From the NCBI RefSeq assembly GCF_902498995.1, contig NZ_CABVLY010000016.1, positions 1 to 64,000 on the forward strand: a stretch of DNA of 64,000 nt, read 5' to 3'. The translations under genes were made by a program, and so were the position numbers. Numbering within the stretch: the stretch's first letter is position 1; every line of letters begins with the position of its first letter. Positions 1 through 7,318 of the stretch are shown here, piece after piece. Source of the stretch: Burkholderia anthina (GTDB lineage: Bacteria > Pseudomonadota > Gammaproteobacteria > Burkholderiales > Burkholderiaceae). The notes below the pieces were generated by a model. That model was given only the letters and a program-made list of their open reading frames with translations, was not told the DNA's origin and did no database searches.

Positions 1-113
1 TTTTCCGACGCGATCAGCTCGATGTGCTCTTCCTGGCGGCGGTTTTCCTGCTCGATCGCTGCAAAGAGTTCGGGATCGACGTTCGCGATGGTGCTTTGGG
101 CTCTGTCAAACAT
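1..113 (-). CDS. glyA: Serine hydroxymethyltransferase, N-terminal part (runs off window)
   Basis: Only the first 37 codons are present, reading leftwards from an ATG at 111-113. The translation begins MFDRAQSTIANVDPELFAAI and continues to an HIELIASE stretch, the conserved GlyA N-terminus. GlyA is the cytosolic PLP enzyme that interconverts serine and glycine and loads one-carbon units onto tetrahydrofolate. The PLP lysine and the rest of the enzyme lie outside the window. The gene is divergent from the reductase at 532. Confidence 0.93.
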   Translation of the reverse strand, partial: MFDRAQSTIANVDPELFAAIEQENRRQEEHIELIASE

Positions 114-531
114 ACGGTTTCCGTTAAGTGTGTACAGGTTGACCGGGGTGGCCGAGTACATTGCGCTGCTGGCGGGACCAGCTCGACGTGGCGGAAGAAT
201 CCGTATGACGCGAGGCAGGACAGCCACCGGCGATGCACGCAACGGCGCACAACGGCTGCCCAGGCGAACGGCAAAAACGATGCCCCGCGCTTCACGGTGG
301 GATGCTCCACCTTGAACCCGAAGGGTTCTATCGCCAGTCACGCAGGGGTGATGAGCGCGTTAGTGTATTGGATGCGTCATGAATAGGCAACCGCGCGGCA
401 GCCGCCCCGAAACAATAAGGGCCAGACTCTACGCACCCGTACCGGAACGCTTCGCCGCCTTGCCGCGGTGCGGCAATCTCAGTAGGCTTGCGGGATACTA
501 TCCGCCACTTTGTTACCGACCAGGAGCAGCA
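114..531. other. Intergenic region between divergent glyA and ydfG
   Basis: These 418 bases separate two divergent genes and should hold both promoters. The only structure I can point to is a small 6-bp hairpin, GAACCC/GGGTTC at 314-328. Short open frames here lack convincing start sites and continue antisense into ydfG, so I call no gene. I could not fit a known riboswitch upstream of glyA. Confidence 0.5.
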
Positions 532-1278
532 ATGATCGTGTTCGTCACAGGCGCGTCCGCCGGCTTCGGCGCCGCCATCGCCCGAGCTTTCGTCAAGGGC
601 GGCCATCGCGTCGTCGCAACCGCCCGCCGCAAGGATCGTCTCGATGCACTCGCGGCAGAACTCGGCGACGCCCTGCTGCCGATCGAGCTCGACGTGCGCG
701 ACCGCGCGGCCGTCGAAGCCGTGCTGGCAGCCCTTCCCGCCGAATTCGCGGCGCTCGACGTGCTCGTCAACAATGCCGGTCTCGCGCTCGGCGTCGAACC
801 GGCCCAGAAGGCCAGCCTCGACGAGTGGCAGACCATGATCGACACGAACTGCTCGGGCCTCGTGACCGTCACGCACACGCTGCTGCCCGGCATGATCGCC
901 CGCGGTCGCGGCCACATCTTCAATCTCGGCTCGGTTGCCGGCATGTATCCGTATCCGGGCGGGAACGTCTACGGCGCGACCAAGGCCTTCGTCAGACAAT
1001 TCAGCCTGAACCTGCGCGCCGACCTGATCGGTACACCGTTGCGCGTAACCGACATCGAGCCGGGCCTCTGCGGCGGCACGGAATTCTCGAACGTCCGCTT
1101 CCGCGGCGACGATACGAAGGCGGCAAACGTCTACCAGAACGTCCAGCCGCTCACGGCCGAGGACATCGCCGACACGATCTACTGGATCGCGACGCGCCCC
1201 GCGCACGTCAACATCAACACGATCGAGATGATGCCGGTCGCGCAGGCGCCGGCGGGTCTCACGATCCATCGCGGCTGA
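532..1278 (+). CDS. ydfG: NADP-dependent SDR oxidoreductase, YdfG-like (3-hydroxy acid dehydrogenase)
   Basis: This 248-aa classical short-chain dehydrogenase starts at the ATG behind an AGGAGCAGCA ribosome-binding site; the frame extends upstream, but the Rossmann strand begins right at this Met. Visible motifs are TGASAGFG (nucleotide binding, residues 6-13), NNAG, a catalytic Ser in LGSVAG and YGATK (YxxxK). The C-terminal half, ending in a VNINTIEMMPV stretch, matches the YdfG family, which oxidises L-allo-threonine and related 3-hydroxy acids and reduces malonic semialdehyde. It appears monocistronic, followed by a hairpin. Family assignment is firm; the exact substrate is inferred. Confidence 0.88.
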   Translation: MIVFVTGASAGFGAAIARAFVKGGHRVVATARRKDRLDALAAELGDALLPIELDVRDRAAVEAVLAALPAEFAALDVLVNNAGLALGVEPAQKASLDEWQTMIDTNCSGLVTVTHTLLPGMIARGRGHIFNLGSVAGMYPYPGGNVYGATKAFVRQFSLNLRADLIGTPLRVTDIEPGLCGGTEFSNVRFRGDDTKAANVYQNVQPLTAEDIADTIYWIATRPAHVNINTIEMMPVAQAPAGLTIHRG

Positions 1279-1291
1279 CGCGCCGGAGGCA

Positions 1292-1321
1292 CCGCGGGCC
1301 CTGCCTGAGGCGGGCCCGCGG
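1292..1321 (+). terminator. GC-rich hairpin after ydfG
   Basis: CCGCGGGCC (1292-1300) pairs perfectly with GGCCCGCGG (1313-1321) across a 12-nt loop, 14 bases after the ydfG stop. No U-tract follows, so intrinsic termination is uncertain. Confidence 0.45.
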
Positions 1322-1344
1322 CGTGCTACCGCGTACTACATTCC

Positions 1345-1388
1345 GTTACGAATCGGTTACGAATCCGGCCCCGCCCTTCCGGTAGAAT
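1345..1388 (+). promoter_or_regulatory. Putative promoter of the ybgC-tol operon with a tandem 10-mer
   Basis: GTTACGAATC occurs twice in direct orientation (1345-1354 and 1356-1365), an 11-bp period or about one helical turn. A TAGAAT that resembles a sigma-70 -10 box lies at 1383-1388. No good -35 box is visible at the expected distance, which fits a regulated or activator-dependent promoter. The ATG at 1396 sits where transcription would start. Confidence 0.45.
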
Positions 1389-1395
1389 GCGCGCC

Positions 1396-1872
1396 ATGAC
1401 TCAGCCTACCCGCTCCCCGGACGCGCCCTCCGGCTTTACCTGGCCGGTGCGCGTGTACTACGAGGATACCGATGCAGGCGGCATCGTTTTCTATGCCAAC
1501 TACCTGAAATTCTTCGAGCGCGCCCGCACCGAATGGCTGCGCGCGTGCGGCATCGACCAGCGTCGGCTCGCCGACGACACCGGCGCGATCTTCATCGTCC
1601 GCAGCACGTCGCTCGACTACCGCGCACCGGCGCGACTCGATGACGCACTGGCGATCACGAGCCGGCCCGGACGCATCGGCCGCGCATCGGTGGAATTCAC
1701 GCAGGAAGCGTGGCGTGGAGACGCGCTGCTCGTGGCCGGACATATCCGCCTCGGCTGCGTCGACCGTACCGGCATTCGGCCCGCGGCGATCCCGCCGGTC
1801 GTACTCGACGCGCTGCACCGCGGGCCCGTCATCGACACCGGGCAGACTGTAGTGTCAACGAAGCTCGCATGA
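1396..1872 (+). CDS. ybgC: Tol-Pal-associated acyl-CoA thioesterase YbgC
   Basis: This protein of about 158 aa has a hotdog fold and is the first gene of the tol-pal cluster. Near its N-terminus is the 4-hydroxybenzoyl-CoA-thioesterase-type signature VYYEDTDAGGIVFYANYLKF, with the catalytic Asp in DTDAGG. YbgC hydrolyses short- to medium-chain acyl-CoA or acyl-ACP and associates with phospholipid enzymes at the inner membrane. An in-frame ATG at 1387 overlaps the predicted -10 box, so the ATG at 1396 is preferred. There is a 130-bp gap before tolQ. Confidence 0.9.
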   Translation: MTQPTRSPDAPSGFTWPVRVYYEDTDAGGIVFYANYLKFFERARTEWLRACGIDQRRLADDTGAIFIVRSTSLDYRAPARLDDALAITSRPGRIGRASVEFTQEAWRGDALLVAGHIRLGCVDRTGIRPAAIPPVVLDALHRGPVIDTGQTVVSTKLA

Positions 1873-2002
1873 GCACCGTTTAGACAATGCCCATGAACTT
1901 GCCTTCCTGAATCGATACTAAGCAAGGTTCGGCGCCAGGCCTGGCCGGCGCGCCGCGCCGCACGCATACCCGGCGCCCCGAAGGGACGTTACTCAAACCT
2001 CT

Positions 2003-2680
2003 ATGAACACTTCTCAAGACCTGTCGATCATTTCCCTCGTCCTCAACGCGAGCGTGCTGGCCCAGGCCGTGATGGGGCTGCTGCTGCTGCTGTCGCTGAT
2101 GTCGTGGACCTTCATCTTCCGCAAGTGGTTCGCGATCCGCCGCGCGCGCGCGCAGACCGAGCGCTTCGAAAAAGACTTCTGGTCGGGCGGCGACCTGCAG
2201 GCGCTGTATCAGAGCGCGGCCAACAACCGCCATACGATCGGCGCGCTCGAGCGGATCTTCGAATCGGGGATGCGCGAATTCCTGAAGGCGAAAGAAAAAC
2301 GCATCAGCGATCCGGGCCTCGTCCTCGACGGCGCGCGCCGCGCGATGCGCGCGTCGTTCCAGCGTGAAATGGACGTGCTCGAAGCGAACCTCGCGTTCCT
2401 CGCGTCGGTCGGCTCGGTCAGCCCGTACATCGGTCTGTTCGGCACGGTGTGGGGGATCATGAACTCGTTCCGCGGCCTCGCGAACGTGCAGCAGGCCACG
2501 CTCGCGAACGTCGCGCCGGGCATTGCGGAAGCGCTCGTCGCCACCGCGATCGGCCTGTTTGCCGCGATTCCGGCAGTCGTCGCGTACAACCGCTACGCGC
2601 ACGACATCGACCGCCTCGCGATCCGCTTCGAGACCTTCATCGAAGAGTTCTCGAACATCCTGCAGCGTCAGGCCCAGTAA
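2003..2680 (+). CDS. tolQ: Tol-Pal system inner-membrane protein TolQ
   Basis: This 225-aa MotA/TolQ/ExbB-family protein has the normal length. A hydrophobic segment lies at about residues 15-38 and two more at about 130-160 and 170-195, with the conserved sequence SPYIGLFGTVWGIMNSF and a following GIAEALVATAIGLFAAIPAV helix. It forms the proton channel with TolR that energises TolA during outer-membrane constriction at division. It is followed 10 bp later by tolR, with an AAGGAG ribosome-binding site at the tolQ stop. Confidence 0.97.
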   Translation: MNTSQDLSIISLVLNASVLAQAVMGLLLLLSLMSWTFIFRKWFAIRRARAQTERFEKDFWSGGDLQALYQSAANNRHTIGALERIFESGMREFLKAKEKRISDPGLVLDGARRAMRASFQREMDVLEANLAFLASVGSVSPYIGLFGTVWGIMNSFRGLANVQQATLANVAPGIAEALVATAIGLFAAIPAVVAYNRYAHDIDRLAIRFETFIEEFSNILQRQAQ

Positions 2681-2690
2681 GGAGCGCGCC

Positions 2691-3140
2691 ATGGCAGGAA
2701 GTCCCATTCGATCCAGCATGCGCGGCGGCCGCGGGCGCCGTGCGATGGCCGACATCAACGTCGTGCCGTACATCGACGTGATGCTCGTGCTGCTCGTGAT
2801 CTTCATGGTCACGGCACCGCTCGTCGCCCCGTCGATCATCAATCTGCCGACCGTCGGCAATGCCGCGCCGCAGGAGCAGACGCCGCCCGTCGTCGTCAAC
2901 ATCAAGGCCGACCGCACGATGAGCGTCAAGTACAAGGGCGACTCCGGCGCGACGCAGGAAGACACGATGACCAAGGCCGAGCTCGACAGCTTCATCTCGT
3001 CCCGCCAGGCCGACCATCCCGACCAACCGGTCGTGATCGCGGCCGACAAGACCGTGCAGTACGATGCAGTCATGACCGTGATGTCGGATCTGAAGGCGCG
3101 CGGCGTCAAGCGCGTCGGCCTCCTCGTCAAATCGCAATGA
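2691..3140 (+). CDS. tolR: Tol-Pal system inner-membrane protein TolR
   Basis: This 149-aa ExbD/TolR-family protein has a short Arg-rich cytoplasmic start, then INVVPYIDVMLVLLVIFMVT, the single transmembrane helix carrying the proton-accepting Asp (in IDVMLVL). A periplasmic domain follows. The ATG at 2691 sits just behind an AAGGAGCGCGCC ribosome-binding site; an in-frame extension upstream would overlap tolQ and is rejected. The stop overlaps the tolA start by 4 bp (ATGA), indicating translational coupling. Confidence 0.96.
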   Translation: MAGSPIRSSMRGGRGRRAMADINVVPYIDVMLVLLVIFMVTAPLVAPSIINLPTVGNAAPQEQTPPVVVNIKADRTMSVKYKGDSGATQEDTMTKAELDSFISSRQADHPDQPVVIAADKTVQYDAVMTVMSDLKARGVKRVGLLVKSQ

Positions 3141-4216
3141 ACCGGCAGCAATCCACGCGCAGCAACGCCTACCCGCCTCAGCCCCCTCGCGAGCGCGGCA
3201 CCTGGCGTGCGTTCGCGCTCGCCGCGCTGATGCACGTGCTGCTCGCGCTGTTTCTCTATCACGGCGTGCAGTGGCAAAACAGCACGCCGGCCGGCGCCGA
3301 AGCCGAGCTGTGGACCGAGGTGCCCGACGTCCCCACGCCGCGCCCCGTCGTGCCGCCGCCGCCCGCGAAGCTGGCCCCGCCCGCTCCGCCCGTTCGCGAC
3401 GAGCAGGCCGACATCGCGTTGCAGCAGAAGAAGCGGCAGCAGGAAGCGGCCGCGCGTGAAGCGCTGCTCGAGCAGCAACAGCGCCGCGCGCAGCAGTTGA
3501 AGCAGCAGGAAGACGAAGCCCGGCGCGCGCAGCTCGCCGCCCAGCAGGCCGCCGCGCTCGCCGCGCAAAAGGCCGCCGAGCGCGACAAGCAGAAGCAGGC
3601 GGACAAGCTGAAGCAACAGCAGCTCGTCGAACAGCAAAAACTCGAACAGCAGAAGCTCGAGCAGCAAAAGCTTCAACAGCAGAAGCAGGCGCAGCTCGAG
3701 GCCCAGCAGGCAGCGAAGGCCAAGGCCGATGCAGCCGCGAAGGCGAAGGCGGAAGCCCAGGCACAGGCCAAAGCCAAGGCGAAGGCCGAAGCGACTGCCC
3801 GCGCGAAAGCCGACGCGGCATCGAAGGCGAAGCTCGACCAGGAGCGGAATGCGCGCCTCGCGCAGATGCAGGGCATGGCAGGCGCCGGCGAAGGCGGCGG
3901 CCAGGGCCTGGCGCACAGCGGCACCGGCACCGGCTCCGGTGGCAATGCCGCGTCGCCCGGCTATCCTGACAAGGTGCGTCGACGCGTGAAACCGAACATC
4001 GTCTGGGGCGGCGAGCGCGCCGGCCTGACGACCGTCGTCGCGATCCGCTGCACACCGTCGGGCGACGTGCTGAGCGTTTCGATCCGCCGTTCGAGCGGAA
4101 ATTCGGGGTGGGATCAAGCCGTGGTCAATGCGATCCAGGCATCGGTCCCGTTGCCACCCGATTCTAACGGTCGTACCCCATCAGACATTACGATTACCTT
4201 CAAGGCGGCGGAGTGA
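3137..4216 (+). CDS. tolA: Tol-Pal cell-envelope protein TolA
   Basis: This 359-aa protein has TolA architecture: an N-terminal membrane anchor (about 24-43), a Pro-rich stretch, a long helical rod of Gln/Lys/Ala/Glu-rich sequence (about 95-240), a Gly-rich linker, and a C-terminal TonB/TolA-type domain (about 275-359). The rod contains a short exact reiteration, EQQKL repeated three times, then alternating KA-rich repeats. TolA spans the periplasm and couples TolQR proton flow to Pal and TolB. The repeats are coding-level evidence of a coiled coil, not a genome repeat. Confidence 0.94.
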   Translation: MNRQQSTRSNAYPPQPPRERGTWRAFALAALMHVLLALFLYHGVQWQNSTPAGAEAELWTEVPDVPTPRPVVPPPPAKLAPPAPPVRDEQADIALQQKKRQQEAAAREALLEQQQRRAQQLKQQEDEARRAQLAAQQAAALAAQKAAERDKQKQADKLKQQQLVEQQKLEQQKLEQQKLQQQKQAQLEAQQAAKAKADAAAKAKAEAQAQAKAKAKAEATARAKADAASKAKLDQERNARLAQMQGMAGAGEGGGQGLAHSGTGTGSGGNAASPGYPDKVRRRVKPNIVWGGERAGLTTVVAIRCTPSGDVLSVSIRRSSGNSGWDQAVVNAIQASVPLPPDSNGRTPSDITITFKAAE

Positions 4217-4325
4217 ACGGAAATGCGCTTACACTCCGGGCGTCGCTGTCAGACGGGAACGAATCGGGTATTTTTACTGTCTCTGCCGTTGCGCAGCGAT
4301 TCAAGTCATACGGGAAGCAAGAAGC

Positions 4326-5621
4326 ATGAGTTTGATGACGAAGCTAGGTTTCAGGGCACTCGTGGCCTCGTGTCTGATTGCCGCGGGCGGCACCGCTAAT
4401 GCGCAGGTCAACGTGCTGATCACCGGCGTCGGTTCGACCCAGTTCCCCATCGCGACCGCGAACTTCGCGAACGAGGCGGGCCTGCCGCAGCAGGTCACGT
4501 CGATCGTCCGCGCGGATCTCGCCCGTAGCGGCAAATTCACCAATATCGACGCGGGCAGCACGCCCGTGCCCGAGACCGCATCGGTCGATCTCGGCGCATG
4601 GAAGGCCAAGGGCGCCAATGCGTTCGTCGCCGGCAGCGTGAACCGCGAAGCGAACGGCCAGTACAAGGTGAACTTCATCCTGTACGACACCGTGAAGCAG
4701 CAAAGCCTCGGCGGCCTGTCGCTGACGGCGAACGACAACACGCTGCGCACGGCCGGCCACAAGATCGCCGACTACATCTACCAGAAGCTGCTCGGCGTAC
4801 GCGGCGTATTCGCCACGCGCCTGTCGTACGTGATCAAGACGGGCAACCGCTACCAGCTGCAGATCTCGGACTCCGACGGCCAGAACGCGCGCATCGCGCT
4901 GTCGAGCACGGAGCCGATCATCTCGCCGGCGTGGTCGCCCAGCGGCACGAAGGTCGCGTACGTGTCGTTCGAGCGCAAGAAGCCGATCGTCTACATCCAC
5001 GACCTGCCGACCGGCCGCCGCTACATGGTGTCCGACCAGAAGGGCAACAACAGCGCGCCGGCGTGGTCGCCGGACGGCAACACGCTCGCGGTCGCGCTGT
5101 CGCTGACGGGCAATACGCAAATCTATACGGTCAACTCCAACGGCGGCGGCCTGCGTCGTCTCACGCAGAGCAGCTCGATCGACACCGAGCCGTTCTACTC
5201 GCCGGACGGCCGCTGGATCTACTTCACGAGCGATCGCGGCGGTGCGCCGCAGATCTACCGGATGCCCGCGCAAGGCGAAAGCGCCGGCGCCGCGCAACGC
5301 GTGACTTTCACCGGCAGCTACAACACCAGTCCGCGCATCAGCCCGGACGGCAAGCTGCTCGCTTACATCTCCCGCACGGGCGGGGGCTTCAAGCTGTACG
5401 TTCAGGATCTGCAAACGGGCGCGGCGAACGCCATCACCAATACGAATCGCGACGAATCGCCAAGCTTCGCGGCAAACGGTCAGTACCTCCTCTACGCCAC
5501 CCAGTCGGGCGGGCGCAACGTACTGGCCGCCGTGCCTTCCGACGGCAGCGCGCCGCCGCAGATCCTGTCCGTCCAGGGCGGCTCCGTTCGTGAGCCGTCG
5601 TGGGGGCCCTTCATGCAATGA
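4326..5621 (+). CDS. tolB: Tol-Pal periplasmic beta-propeller protein TolB
   Basis: This 431-aa protein has a signal peptide (about 1-28, cleaved after GGTANA), an N-terminal alpha/beta domain and a six-bladed propeller visible as recurrent PAWSPDG / [10 protein letters not shown] / SPRISPDGK repeats. TolB binds Pal and TolA and is displaced during envelope remodelling. The chosen ATG directly precedes the signal peptide; the open frame extends about 200 nt upstream without coding character. The gap after tolA is 109 bp and the gap to pal is short (17 bp). Confidence 0.96.
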   Translation: MSLMTKLGFRALVASCLIAAGGTANAQVNVLITGVGSTQFPIATANFANEAGLPQQVTSIVRADLARSGKFTNIDAGSTPVPETASVDLGAWKAKGANAFVAGSVNREANGQYKVNFILYDTVKQQSLGGLSLTANDNTLRTAGHKIADYIYQKLLGVRGVFATRLSYVIKTGNRYQLQISDSDGQNARIALSSTEPIISPAWSPSGTKVAYVSFERKKPIVYIHDLPTGRRYMVSDQKGNNSAPAWSPDGNTLAVALSLTGNTQIYTVNSNGGGLRRLTQSSSIDTEPFYSPDGRWIYFTSDRGGAPQIYRMPAQGESAGAAQRVTFTGSYNTSPRISPDGKLLAYISRTGGGFKLYVQDLQTGAANAITNTNRDESPSFAANGQYLLYATQSGGRNVLAAVPSDGSAPPQILSVQGGSVREPSWGPFMQ

Positions 5622-5638
5622 CCACAAGGAGAGTAACC

Positions 5639-6151
5639 ATGATGTCGAAAAAAGTTCGTCTGGCCCTGGCCGTGATGATGATCGGCACGCTCGCAGCGTG
5701 TAAGTCGGGCGTGAAGCTCGACGACAAGGCCAACAACGCGGGTGCGATGAGCACGCAGCCGAGCGCCGACAACGTCGCACAAGTGAACGTCGATCCGCTG
5801 AATGATCCGAACAGCCCGCTCGCGAAGCGCAGCATCTACTTCGATTTCGACAGCTATTCGGTGAAGGACGAATACCAGCCGCTGCTGCAGCAACACGCTC
5901 AGTACCTGAAGAGCCACCCGCAGCGTCACGTGCTGATCCAGGGCAACACCGACGAACGCGGCACGAGCGAGTACAACCTCGCGCTGGGCCAGAAGCGTGC
6001 GGAAGCCGTGCGCCGCGCGATGGCACTGCTCGGCGTGAACGACTCGCAGATGGAAGCCGTGAGCCTCGGCAAGGAAAAGCCGCAAGCAACGGGTCACGAC
6101 GAAGCATCGTGGGCGCAGAACCGTCGCGCCGACCTCGTCTACCAACAGTAA
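5639..6151 (+). CDS. pal: Peptidoglycan-associated lipoprotein Pal
   Basis: This lipoprotein of about 170 aa has a signal peptide ending in the lipobox LAAC (Cys21 from the first of two adjacent ATGs) and a C-terminal OmpA-like peptidoglycan-binding domain (about 60-170). The domain contains the family signature around NTDERGTSEYNLALGQKRA. The ribosome-binding site AAGGAGAG lies just upstream. Pal anchors the outer membrane to meso-diaminopimelate peptidoglycan and is handled by TolB. The start could be either ATG (5639 or 5642). Confidence 0.96.
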   Translation: MMSKKVRLALAVMMIGTLAACKSGVKLDDKANNAGAMSTQPSADNVAQVNVDPLNDPNSPLAKRSIYFDFDSYSVKDEYQPLLQQHAQYLKSHPQRHVLIQGNTDERGTSEYNLALGQKRAEAVRRAMALLGVNDSQMEAVSLGKEKPQATGHDEASWAQNRRADLVYQQ

Positions 6152-6170
6152 GTAACGGAAGGTTCGCCGT

Positions 6171-6920
6171 ATGACGCACCGTGTATCCCTGCTGCGCGTT
6201 GCCGCAGCATTCTGCGTCGTTGGCGCGGCGTGGTCGGCCGCGCCGGCGCACGCCGGCGTGTTCGACGACAACGAAGCGCGCCGCGCCGTGCTCGATCTGC
6301 GCAGCAAAACCGACAACCTGGCAAGCCAGTTGTCGGCCGCCCAGCGTACGATCCTCGATCAATCCGGCCGTCTCGACCAGTTGAACCAGCAGGTCGCGAC
6401 GCTGCGCGGCGAGAACGAGGATCTGACGAACCGGCTGACGACGCTCGAACGGCAGCAGAAGGAGTACTACCAGGATCTCGACACGCGGCTCAAGAAGTTC
6501 GAGCCGCAACAGGCGACGATCGATGGTGTCGAAGGCACCGTGCAGCCGGGTGAAACGGATGCGCTCAACGCGGCGCAACAGCAGTTCCGCAACGGTAACT
6601 TCAAGGCGGCGTCGGCGTCGTTCCGCAGCTTCATCGCGAAGTATCCGCAGAGCCCGTACCAGCCGACCGCGCAATACTGGCTCGGCAATGCGCAATACGC
6701 GCTGCGTGACTATCGCGGCTCCACGGCGACGTGGCAAGCGATCGTGAGCAAGTATCCGCAGCATCCGCGCGCGGCCGACGCCCTCGTCGCAATCGGCACG
6801 AACCAGCTCGAACAAGGCCAGAAGGCGGCCGCGAAGAAGACGTACGAGCAGGTCGTGTCGCAGTACGCTGGGTCGAACGCTGCGCAGACGGCGCAGGGCA
6901 AGCTCGAAAGCATCAAATAA
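6171..6920 (+). CDS. cpoB: Cell-division coordinator CpoB (YbgF)
   Basis: This 249-aa periplasmic protein is the last gene of the tol-pal operon. It has a signal peptide (about 1-27, ending PAHA), a trimerising coiled coil (about 35-110, Leu/Gln/Asp heptads), and tetratricopeptide repeats (about 130-249) with the family phrase QFRNGNFKAASASFRSFI. CpoB links Tol-driven outer-membrane constriction with PBP1B-dependent peptidoglycan synthesis. The ribosome-binding site is GGAAGG, 19 bp after pal. Confidence 0.95.
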   Translation: MTHRVSLLRVAAAFCVVGAAWSAAPAHAGVFDDNEARRAVLDLRSKTDNLASQLSAAQRTILDQSGRLDQLNQQVATLRGENEDLTNRLTTLERQQKEYYQDLDTRLKKFEPQQATIDGVEGTVQPGETDALNAAQQQFRNGNFKAASASFRSFIAKYPQSPYQPTAQYWLGNAQYALRDYRGSTATWQAIVSKYPQHPRAADALVAIGTNQLEQGQKAAAKKTYEQVVSQYAGSNAAQTAQGKLESIK

Positions 6921-6930
6921 TTATCGTGAC

Positions 6931-6954
6931 GGGTTGTTGACAGTCCAACAACCC
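6931..6954. terminator. Perfect 9-bp hairpin after cpoB
   Basis: GGGTTGTTG (6931-6939) pairs exactly with CAACAACCC (6946-6954) around ACAGTC. It begins 11 bp after the cpoB stop and a T-run follows at 6965-6970, so it may end the tol-pal transcript. It also overlaps the -35 box of the tRNA promoter. Confidence 0.55.
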
Positions 6955-6965
6955 GCCGCTATAAT
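6937..6965 (+). promoter_or_regulatory. Consensus sigma-70 promoter for tRNA-Lys
   Basis: TTGACA (6937-6942), a 17-nt spacer and TATAAT (6960-6965) form a perfect consensus promoter. Transcription would begin near 6972, leaving a leader of about 60 nt before the tRNA. Confidence 0.88.
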
Positions 6966-7034
6966 TTTTTGCTCTTTGGGTCGCTTGCCAAGTTGCAAAA
7001 GCAACGAACCCGACAGAACCGGTTTCAAGAACGT

Positions 7035-7111
7035 GGGGTGGTAACTCAGTTGGTTAGAGTATCTGACTTTTAATCAGAGAGTCGAGGGTTCGAGTCCCTC
7101 CCACCCTACCA
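7035..7111 (+). tRNA. tRNA-Lys (anticodon TTT)
   Basis: A 77-nt cloverleaf can be drawn. The acceptor is GGGGTGG with CCACCCT (first pair G-T), the anticodon stem is CTGA/TCAG with loop CTTTTAA giving anticodon TTT, and the T-arm is GAGGG-TTCGAGT-CCCTC. The encoded 3' end is ACCA (7108-7111). It sits alone, with its own consensus promoter and a terminator 17 bp downstream. Confidence 0.97.
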
Positions 7112-7127
7112 ACTATCTTCGATAGTG

Positions 7128-7156
7128 CAAAAAGCCTCCCTCGCGGAGGCTTTTTT
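7128..7156. terminator. Bidirectional intrinsic terminator
   Basis: AAAAGCCTCC and GGAGGCTTTTTT flank a CTCGC loop. The A/T-rich arms allow termination of the tRNA transcript on the plus strand and of the minus-strand operon that ends at 7319. No gene lies between this hairpin and 7319. Confidence 0.9.
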
Positions 7157-7318
7157 GCGTCTGTTGCTTTTGCGGGGGCACGGTGACCCTTCCCTGCCCG
7201 CAATGCCGCCGAAGAAAGCGCACCGCACGCGGATCGACGCCACGTACAGGCTTGCCAGGCGACGCCGCTCGCCGGTGCGGCATCACGCGCCTGCAAGCGT
7301 CGATCGCCCTGTTGTTCG

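Noticed and set aside
1..531. Glycine or other riboswitch upstream of glyA
   Set aside because: I could not align the conserved core of a glycine, SAM or THF riboswitch; only a small hairpin is visible.
1880..4117. 745-codon minus-strand frame opposite tolQRA
   Set aside because: Leu/Arg-rich shadow of the Gln/Lys repeats of tolA, with no start context or family features.
4344..6815. 823-codon minus-strand frame opposite tolB-pal-cpoB
   Set aside because: Arg/Val-rich shadow; the plus-strand genes are unambiguous.
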